From: Planctomycetota bacterium
GTDB taxonomy: Bacteria > Planctomycetota > PUPC01 > JACPCR01
Direction: 5' to 3'
NCBI GenBank assembly: GCA_030740295.1
Contig: JASLXP010000071.1
Coordinates: 1 to 9,321, forward strand
Length of the DNA: 9,321 nt
Shown one piece after another: positions 1-7,600 of this stretch. The notes beneath the pieces are model-generated. The model had not been told where the DNA came from. It worked only from the letters and a program-made list of their open reading frames with translations, and did not search any database. Made by a program: the position numbers and the translations under genes. Position 1 is the stretch's first letter. Each line of letters starts with the position of its first letter.

Positions 1-1
1 T

Positions 2-3000
2 TTTTCTGCGGGGAATCCGGGCGCGTTTGCAGACACACTTCCTGACCAGCCATCGCCGGTAGGTGAACTTGCGGGGAATCCGGGCGCGTTTGCAGACACA
101 CTTCCTGAGCAGCCATCTCCAGTAGGGAAACCTGCAGAGAATCCGGACGCGTTTGCCGATACGCTTCCCGACCAGCCTTCCGTGATACCGGAGAAGGCAT
201 CGGGAAATGAAGGTCTGCAAGGTGAGTTCCCCATTCCTGAAGTCCGGGAAGCCAAACAGCAGAGCGCCGAGAGATGGGAGGAAGGCGCGGTCGTCGAGGG
301 CAAATACAGAGTGTTCGGATCGGCCCGCGGCGCAATGGGCCGGGTGTACTTTGTCGAGCACCTGCAATGGCAGGAGCAGGTGGCCATCAAGACCATCCTG
401 CCCAAAGGGGGAGAAGTGTCAGAGCGGCGCCTGAAACGCTTTCGCCGAGAGACGGAAGCGTGGATCAATCTGGGCAAACATCCCAACCTGGTCACTGCCT
501 TTTACCTGCGCCAGATTGAGGGGCGGTACGGGCTCTTCCTCGAATATGTTGACGGCGACGATCTGCACCAGTGGATTCACAAATCAAAGAACCGCGACTT
601 CGGCGAAATCCTCGATATTGCGATACAGATCTGCGATGGCATGGCCCACGCGCATGCAAGGGGCATCATCCATCGTGACCTGAAGCCGGGAAACATTCTT
701 CTTTCAACAGAGGGCCTTGCCAAGGTCACCGATTTCGGCCTCGTGCTCCTCGTGGATGAGGAGGACGCGATTACATCCCCCAACAAAACGGTGGGCACCC
801 CTGCCTACATGGCCCCCGAACAGTTTATCGACAGCCAGAACATCGACGCCCGGGCGGACATCTATTCTTTCGGCCTCATCCTGCACATGATGATCTCCGG
901 CGATTACGTGTTTCAGCCCAATCGAAAGATGGAGCGGCAGGAGATGATGCTCTTCTTTCGCGAGGCACACTTGAATACGCCGCCGGAATCTCCCAAAGAC
1001 CGCCGGCCAGAAACGCCGGATGCAGTCGTAGATGTGGTCACGCGATGCCTGGCCAAAGAGCCAACCCAACGGTATCCCGACTTTGCCGCCGCGCGTGCGA
1101 ATCTGGTCGACGTCTACAAATCAGTGACGGGAGAAAAGTCCCCAAGGCAACAGATCCTCGCACCCGACCTGAACAGCGCGGACTTGAACAACCGAGCGCT
1201 GACCTTTTTCGATCTTGAAGAAACGGACAAGGCGCTGCAATTCCTCGAAGAGGCATATGAAGTCGATCCTGGTTCACCCGTAGTGTGTGCGAATCTTGCA
1301 ACCATGTGGGCAGAACAGAACCTGCCATCGCAAGAGTTCGACATTTGTGTTGAGACCGCCAGAGCAGGCACGGGAGATGACCCCGATGTGGCTCTGCGTC
1401 TGGCTGAAGCGTGTCTCAAATTCGGCGGCTACGAAGAGGCCCAGGGGCTTGCGCAGAAAGTCATTGCCCACAACACGCGTTCTTCTGCGGCCCTCAATCT
1501 CCTGGCTGGGGTCGCGCATGCGAGGGGGCACGTTGACCTCGCCGACCAGCGGGTAAGAGAGGCCCTCGCGCTGAATTCTGCGGATGCCGATTTCCTCCAC
1601 AACAAGGCTCTCTGCGATTTTGAGTCAGAGAATGTGCCTGCCGCGGCACAGGGACTCTTGCAGGCGATGAATGCCTCACCGGATGATGCGGAACTGGTAG
1701 CAGATCAGGCGATCGTTCTGGCGGAAGCCGGGCGAATGGATGACGCACTCAATTGGTGCCGGCACGCGTTGAACCTCGAACCGGACAGTTACTGGGCGAA
1801 CCTGTCCGCTGCCGAGATACTCGCAGGCCTTCGTGGAAATGTGAAAGCCTCTTACCTCGGCCAGGCCTTGAAGATCTTTCAGCAGTTGCACAACGCCTAT
1901 CCGATGCAATGGCGTGTCAGAGATGGCTACAACCACTGTCTGCTGGCATCGGGAAACTCGGTCACCGATTCCCTCTTTCAGCCGCTTGCCCCTGCCACCG
2001 CACACGCAGAGGATCTCAAATGGTCGCGCCTGACCCGGTCAGGGCGGCCTGCAGTATTCGACATGAATCGGATCAAGTCCGGCCATGTGGAATTCGGGCC
2101 TCAGGGTGAGCGACACGAGTGGTATCTGCCTCTTGAAGAACGTCTTCATGACGCAAGCCCAGGCGCGCAACTGATGAGTGTCTCACCCAACCGGCTCTGG
2201 CTGCTCACCTGGGAAGGCACGCATGTAAGGCTCAGGAATGCCATCAACATGGCGCTCATTTGCAGCCTCGGGATGGACGAAGGAGTCCTGTTGACCGCGG
2301 CCGGCATCTCGGGCCAGTCATCAGCACCTGCTTCCTGCTCATGGTCGACAGATTCACGCTTCTGCATGATCCAATCGGCGGATGGCTCACAACGGGTCTT
2401 TGAATTCTCAACCGCGTCGGATTTTCCACTCTCTCCATTTCGCGTTGCTTCGTCCGGACTCATCCTCGATCGTTCCTCTTCCGCCAGCGAGTCCATTGAG
2501 CTGCTCAAGCAGCGTTCAACACTGCTCAACGAAGCCAAAGGCGCCGAGCTCCGATGGGATCATTCCACGGCATTCAAGAACTACCGCGATGTTCAGAAGC
2601 TCCGGGGCTTCGAACGCGATTTCGACGCCCACGCCGGCGCTACCCGCGCGGCAAACTGGATGACCGCGCCGGCCGGCATAAAGAACGCCTGGGAAAGAAA
2701 GAAATTTCCATTGCGGGATTACCTGCGCAGCGTTCGAACGATCGAGATTCTAGCCGATGGCAAACGCGGCATGACTCTCAGCGACGACGGCCGGCTACGG
2801 TTCTACGACCTCATAACCGGCCAGGTCATCTGGTCCCTCGAAGGGGAGTTTGGCTGGGTGCAGGAGCTCTTCATTTCGCCTGAAACGAATGCGTGCGTGC
2901 TCAAGTGCAGCGACCGCATCCTGCGCCATCTGAATCTGAATAACCAGGTGATCTTTCCAATCTTCCTCATGCACCATCGCGAGCTTCTTCAACTGTGCCT

Positions 3001-3607
3001 CGATGAATCGGGCACCGGCTTTTTCAGCTTCAGCCGTGCTGGCGAACTGGAGCACTGGAGGCTCGAACCGCAGACGGACGTCAAGCTCATCACCCAACTC
3101 GATTCGCCGTGGAAGATGGTGTTGTTTTCAGCCAGCCGCGAGACCTTTCTCGCCATCAGCGCCTCTGAGGGTGCGCTTCTGGGCAAGCTTGAAACTGGTG
3201 ATGAAGTACAGCGATTCAACCTGCAGAGGCCGTCCATTGAAGACATGGTCGTTTGCCTCTCACCGTCCGGCGAAAAAGTGCTCACTAACGGCGCCATCCC
3301 GACGAACCTCGAATTCTGGGATGCCCACACCGGTGAACGCATCAAGATCCTCACCGCGCACGAGCAACCCATCACCGCCCTGGCCATCGATTCCAAAGGC
3401 CGCACCGCTGTGGCCGGGTGCAAGGACGGCCGTATCAAGCTCTGGGACCTCTTCAACGGCAGGGAGCTGTGGACATTCGGCGGACACGTCTCAGCCATCA
3501 CCGCGCTGAAGTTTTCCCCCAACGATGAGTTTTTCCTGTCGGGAGATGCCGAGGGAAAACTGAAGTTCTGGACTTTGGATTGGGCCTGGGAGATGGAGGA
3601 GAGCTGA
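2..3607 (+). CDS. Hanks-type Ser/Thr protein kinase with TPR and WD40 repeats (5' partial)
   Basis: This is a cytoplasmic-type serine/threonine kinase with 1201 visible residues, counted from base 2; no signal peptide or membrane span is seen. Residues 3-65 are three 21-residue repeats rich in Pro and Asp. The kinase domain (about 100-375) has the glycine loop (G110, G113), VAIK lysine K130, likely helix-C E150, HRDLKPGN (D226, N231), DFG 244-246, activation-loop T263/T266, APE 271-273 and R357, so it should be active. TPR-like helices follow (about 390-605), then a degenerate WD40 block (725-805), a helical insert (about 825-895) and a second WD40 block (910-1195) with clear WD motifs near W1106 and W1148. 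The frame is open to the left edge without a stop, so the true start lies outside the window; GTG at 182 falls inside a repeat and is unlikely to be a start. Substrate is unknown. The repeats probably bind partners. Confidence 0.93.
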   Translation, partial: FSAGNPGAFADTLPDQPSPVGELAGNPGAFADTLPEQPSPVGKPAENPDAFADTLPDQPSVIPEKASGNEGLQGEFPIPEVREAKQQSAERWEEGAVVEGKYRVFGSARGAMGRVYFVEHLQWQEQVAIKTILPKGGEVSERRLKRFRRETEAWINLGKHPNLVTAFYLRQIEGRYGLFLEYVDGDDLHQWIHKSKNRDFGEILDIAIQICDGMAHAHARGIIHRDLKPGNILLSTEGLAKVTDFGLVLLVDEEDAITSPNKTVGTPAYMAPEQFIDSQNIDARADIYSFGLILHMMISGDYVFQPNRKMERQEMMLFFREAHLNTPPESPKDRRPETPDAVVDVVTRCLAKEPTQRYPDFAAARANLVDVYKSVTGEKSPRQQILAPDLNSADLNNRALTFFDLEETDKALQFLEEAYEVDPGSPVVCANLATMWAEQNLPSQEFDICVETARAGTGDDPDVALRLAEACLKFGGYEEAQGLAQKVIAHNTRSSAALNLLAGVAHARGHVDLADQRVREALALNSADADFLHNKALCDFESENVPAAAQGLLQAMNASPDDAELVADQAIVLAEAGRMDDALNWCRHALNLEPDSYWANLSAAEILAGLRGNVKASYLGQALKIFQQLHNAYPMQWRVRDGYNHCLLASGNSVTDSLFQPLAPATAHAEDLKWSRLTRSGRPAVFDMNRIKSGHVEFGPQGERHEWYLPLEERLHDASPGAQLMSVSPNRLWLLTWEGTHVRLRNAINMALICSLGMDEGVLLTAAGISGQSSAPASCSWSTDSRFCMIQSADGSQRVFEFSTASDFPLSPFRVASSGLILDRSSSASESIELLKQRSTLLNEAKGAELRWDHSTAFKNYRDVQKLRGFERDFDAHAGATRAANWMTAPAGIKNAWERKKFPLRDYLRSVRTIEILADGKRGMTLSDDGRLRFYDLITGQVIWSLEGEFGWVQELFISPETNACVLKCSDRILRHLNLNNQVIFPIFLMHHRELLQLCLDESGTGFFSFSRAGELEHWRLEPQTDVKLITQLDSPWKMVLFSASRETFLAISASEGALLGKLETGDEVQRFNLQRPSIEDMVVCLSPSGEKVLTNGAIPTNLEFWDAHTGERIKILTAHEQPITALAIDSKGRTAVAGCKDGRIKLWDLFNGRELWTFGGHVSAITALKFSPNDEFFLSGDAEGKLKFWTLDWAWEMEES
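8..196 (+). repeat. Three tandem 63-bp coding repeats in the kinase N-terminus
   Basis: Units lie at 8-70, 71-133 and 134-196, exactly 63 bp (21 codons) each and in frame with the kinase. The first two differ at 6 of 63 bases by my alignment; the third is more diverged. Each encodes a block with the core NP-x-AFADTLP-[DE]-QPS. More units may lie left of the window. The composition suggests a disordered, extended linker. The invariant Thr in ADTLP could be a phosphorylation site, but that is only inference. Confidence 0.9.
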
Positions 3608-3717
3608 CGGAAATGGCCCACCTTTGGAAAGTGTTAAAATGGCTCGGCCTGGATTCGGCAGATCGTGGACGGGCTTAGAGTTCCTGAAACAACGTTCACT
3701 GTTTTGATTCCACACCT

Positions 3718-3725
3718 GAAGAGAG
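3718..3725 (+). promoter_or_regulatory. Weak ribosome-binding site for the DUF1080 gene
   Basis: The purine run GAAGAGAG ends 7 nt before the ATG at 3733. It is an imperfect match to the Shine-Dalgarno core, but its spacing supports this ATG, which also begins a well-formed signal peptide. I found no convincing -35/-10 pair in the 125-bp gap upstream. Confidence 0.4.
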
Positions 3726-3732
3726 CCTATCC

Positions 3733-4452
3733 ATGAACAGGACAATATCTTTGCTCGTAGCAGCAATCCTCATCGCTCCCATCTGCGCGCAGGAACGTCC
3801 CGCTGAGATCTCCACTCCCACCCTCACGGAGGAGGAGAAGGCCAACGGCTGGAAACTACTCTTCGATGGCAGAACCCTCGAGGGCTGGAATAGCTGGCGC
3901 ACAAAGAAAGCGCTCAAGGCTGACAAATGGGTCGTCAACGAAGGCACCATCGAGCTTTCAAAGAAAGGCGGCGGCGATATCTACACCGCGGAAGCATTCG
4001 AACATTTTGAGCTCTCTCTGGAATGGAAGACAACCGGCAACAGCGGCCTGTTCATCAGGGTCGATCCATCACAGAAAGGTGCGATTTATTTTGCTGCCCC
4101 GGAAATGCAGATCGAACGGAACGCGGGAAAGGGCAGCACAGCCGCTGGAGGCTTTTATGGACTCTATGCATTTGAGGGCAAAAAGGTCATCCATCCCGAT
4201 GGCTGGAATCACGTGAAAATCCGGCTGGTCAACAATCACGGCGTTCACTGGTTCAACGGCATCAAGGCCTGCGAGTACACCATCGGCAGCGACGACTGGA
4301 AAGCTCGGATCGCCAAGAGCAAATTTAAGAAGTGGCCCGCATTCGCCAAACTCGCCAAAGGCCACATCGGCTTCCAGGATCACGGGCACAAGGTCTCATT
4401 CCGGAACATCAGAATAAGGGTCATCGATCCGGAAAACGTGGAGGCGAAGTAA
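3733..4452 (+). CDS. Secreted DUF1080 / 3-keto-disaccharide hydrolase-like protein
   Basis: The 239-residue product is a complete single-domain member of the DUF1080 family (now called 3-keto-disaccharide hydrolase domain), a concanavalin-like jelly roll common in planctomycetes, verrucomicrobia and Bacteroidetes. Residues 1-19 form a signal peptide (MNRT then a hydrophobic stretch ending ICA, cut before Q20); C18 is not in a proper lipobox, so lipidation is unlikely. Family hallmarks are WKLLFDGRTLEGW (40-52), the strand ending in GNSGLFIRV (102-110), PEMQIERN (123-130), GFYGLY, GWNHVKI, HWFNG and the C-terminal GHIGFQDHGHKVSFRNI. The segment EMQIERN differs from the EVQILD-like form I recall as usual. 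Members are thought to cleave 3-keto sugars or bind glycans; the exact substrate cannot be read here. It lies 125 bp after the kinase gene and converges with the next gene. Confidence 0.92.
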   Translation: MNRTISLLVAAILIAPICAQERPAEISTPTLTEEEKANGWKLLFDGRTLEGWNSWRTKKALKADKWVVNEGTIELSKKGGGDIYTAEAFEHFELSLEWKTTGNSGLFIRVDPSQKGAIYFAAPEMQIERNAGKGSTAAGGFYGLYAFEGKKVIHPDGWNHVKIRLVNNHGVHWFNGIKACEYTIGSDDWKARIAKSKFKKWPAFAKLAKGHIGFQDHGHKVSFRNIRIRVIDPENVEAK

Positions 4453-4625
4453 AAGTACGCGGGGACACTTCCTCTGGGCACCAACAATAGGAAATCCGTT
4501 CCCCAGAACCTGGCCTCTATTACGAACGCTCCGGCCTATTACTGAAGAAGACATGTCATTGCACAGAGGACCTGACCGATGCCCATCCAATTCATCTGTC
4601 TCAGCGCTGGCTATTAAGTCTGCCC
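4453..4625. other. Convergent intergenic region
   Basis: This 173-bp gap separates the 3' ends of two convergent genes. I see no ORF of note and no GC-rich hairpin followed by a T-run on either strand, so no intrinsic terminator can be named. A weak nested pairing exists (GGGGA at 4461-4465 with TCCCC at 4500-4504, TTCCT at 4469-4473 with AGGAA at 4489-4493), but it has large internal loops. The stretch at 4455-4472 contains GCGGGGACACTTCC, discussed under findings. Confidence 0.5.
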
Positions 4626-7600
4626 TTAATCTTTCACCCGGAACCACCCCCAGTGTTTCGGCTCGATAACAGACTCAAGAGCCAGATCGCTGATCATACT
4701 GGTGAAAAGATTCGACCAGTTCATGCGCAGGGAATTAGTTTTTCCGTGCTTATCGGAGTACACGATACCGAAATCTCCGCGGTAGCTTTTGCCTTTCGCT
4801 GGTTTGAAACCAAGCGCTTCGAAGGGGATGGTTGCGCTCAGATCGTAATCCTGGGCACCGCGGCGGACCTGGAACTTTGCGCCTTCGATCACTTTGATGA
4901 CGTCGATTTTTGTGGTCGTTACAGGCGAGCTGAACTCGGAGGGTTTATCTGTGCCCGGAACTTTGTAGCGATAGACGACCGCGACTGGCTTGGTCTCGAA
5001 GACGCTCAATAGCAGTCGCAAGTCGCCGGCAATGATGCTGTTTGAGTCATCATCCGGTTGAGTGCGCAGTTCCAGAAGGCAGGCATCGCCGGTTTTGAAA
5101 AGGCGTGTGGCATCTGGGCCTTTGTTGATGAGAGGTGTATCGTCCAGCACTTCCCGGAAGGCGACATACAGGAAATTGTCATCGAAGCTCCAGGTTGCAC
5201 GGGCAGCGTGTCGGCCGTCGAAACTCCATCTGGCTTCCGTGGTCCAATTCAACTGGTGAATCGTTGGTGCCTTTCCACTGAGTGCCTGCTTTGGCAGATG
5301 GATTTGGATGTCCCTTGGTTTTGCAGACTCATTCTGCCTGGCGACCAGATGATCTTTGCATGCTGCGAGCATTGTTTTGGACAGGGTGATTGGATTAGGT
5401 CTCAGCCTTTTCACTTTTTCCAGTCCGACGACTTCGGAGATGTTGGTCGCATTCAGGGCAGAACTGCCGAGATAGATCTTCCCGTCTCTGGGATTCCTGA
5501 AGAACTCCCCGCCAAACCATTCCCCGCCCGCGGTAGTCTGCATGATGGACATCCCTCGCACAGGCACATCGGGCAACGAATCAGGCGCACTTCGGGCATC
5601 GCTGAAAAGGCTTCCGACATAAAAGCCATCAGTGGTCATGAGGAATCCCTTACCGAGATTGCCGGACATGCAGAAGACTTCGCCAAGCCCATCGACTTCG
5701 GCAGAGCCGATCACTTTCAATGGGCCGATGAGCAGACCACGCCTGTCCTTCGGCGCTCGGTGGGAGCCGTGGACACCAGGCCATCGGTTCGGGTAATGCC
5801 AGAGTTGCCTGCCGCTTTTGTCGTGCATTTGCATCGGCGACTGATTCAGCAGCACGCTCCCTTTTGAATCGGCCCACGCGCTGTTCAGGAAGTGCAGCGG
5901 CTTCGTGTGAATGATCCGCACTGCTGATTTCGGATTGTAGACCGGTGCGCCTGCTGTGTTCCATGCTTCGACAGGCATCCTCCAGGCCCAGGTATGCCTG
6001 TCGGTGTGTTGCTCGAGGGCCGGGTATAGCGTCAGGTCGGGACTGAACGCAAAACGCCACGGCCCGCCGAGGATGAGGCCGTTCATTTCCTCCGGCGCGA
6101 AGAACTGAAGCTCCTCGTCCTGCACCAGCGCGTCGCCGTTGGCGTCGGTCCAGATAAATTCGGTTCGCATGGGTTTGTTGCGGCGCCGGGCCCGCCATAT
6201 GAGGTCGTGCAGCAGACGGTACCTGTGGATGACGTTGCCGGTGAACAGGGCCGGCTTTTCTTTCCTGGCCCATTCGAGCATCTTCGGATCGTCCCAGAGA
6301 TTCTTCAGCAGAACTTCCGGCAGCTCGCCGCCCTCGCTCATGAACGCCTTGATGTGCCCGAGCGCGGCCAGGGGTTTTGCGCCGTGCTTCTCCAATTCCG
6401 AGATGCAGACAAATGTGCCGCTCTTCGCTGAGACCAGGATCTGGCGCCTCTTCACTTTGACCACCTGATGGAACATACCCTCGCCGCGCGGGCCGAGCAG
6501 CGCTTTCGGTCTCGTCGGACGCCAGAGCGTGTCCGTCACGCGCCAGCGTCCTTTCTTCCAATCGAGCTCGAGAATGTTGCCGAGGCTGAATGCCTGTTTC
6601 GGATTGAGCGCGTTGACATTGTTTTCCGTGCCGTTGTACCAGCCGGGACCGATAAACTCGCGCAGTAGCTCCGCCTTAAATCGCTTACTCCGCCTGAAAG
6701 GAATGTTCCAGAGGCTGATACGTTTGGGTGACTTGTCATGTTCGACGACCCAGAGGCGTGTAGCGTCAGGCAATCTTCTTTCGTTCTCTCTGTAAGGTGG
6801 TTTCCAATAGAGTCTCGTGGCCAAGCTCCATGGTCGGAAGAATCCCTCTGGTTCGTATTCTCCCTTCAGGCTGCGCCCGCCCATATTGCCGATATTACCG
6901 ACAAAGTTGCCATCCCGTGAAAAGACCTTGATACACATCGAGGCGCCCCAGTCTGAGACATACACTTCATATGAGGACGCAGCAATGGCCACAGGTGCAT
7001 CAAGGTTGCTGTCGATGAAAAGTGTCGATCGCCCCTTTTCGTCGAACCGCAGAATCGTCTTGCCCGAAACGGCGTAGAGTGCTCCGGTGTAATCCGTCGC
7101 CAGGCCCGCGGGCCGCTGGGCATCGTACTCCGCGACCTTGTTCCCATTGTCCGGATTCAGTACGAGGATCTTGTTTTCGTAGAACAGCGAGATAAAGAGA
7201 TACTTTCTGTTCGCGGCCAACCCCATGGATTCCATTCTGCACCACGCCGCGTCGTATGCCTTTGCCGCGACGGTAGCGCCCTCAGACATCCGTTTTTCGA
7301 CTTTGCGATCCTTTGGGTAGTTGAAGATGACGACCTCATTTTTCTTGTTCGGAAACGAGACGAATTTTCCGGTCTTCGGATCGATACGGACCAGCCGGAG
7401 TTCCCCCGGGCGATAGTGAGTTGGGTGAACACCTCCCTGAAGCATGTAGAGATATTTGCCATGCCGGGCAAGCATGCCGCCGTCGATGCGCCCCAGACCC
7501 CATTGCCGTTTGCCTTCAAGATTCAGCCCCATCACCGTATCACCCGCCTCTGAGTGGAAAGCTGAAAAGTAGACACGCTCGCCATCCGATGCCGCGCCGA

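Noticed and set aside
182..184. GTG at 182 as start of the kinase gene
   Set aside because: The frame is open to the left edge and this codon is internal to the third of three in-frame 63-bp repeats.
2989..3621. 210-codon minus-strand ORF
   Set aside because: Ser-rich antisense shadow of the kinase WD40 region, where WD motifs are clear on the plus strand.
4461..4504. Possible terminator hairpin between the convergent genes
   Set aside because: The pairing is two 5-bp stems with large internal loops and no following T-run on either strand.
5058..5867. 269-codon plus-strand ORF
   Set aside because: It is antisense to the giant secreted protein, whose domains are recognisable across this stretch; the ORF product resembles no family.
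5650..6561. 303-codon minus-strand ORF in another frame
   Set aside because: Arg/Ala/Pro-rich frame-shift shadow of the real minus-strand gene, with no domain signal.
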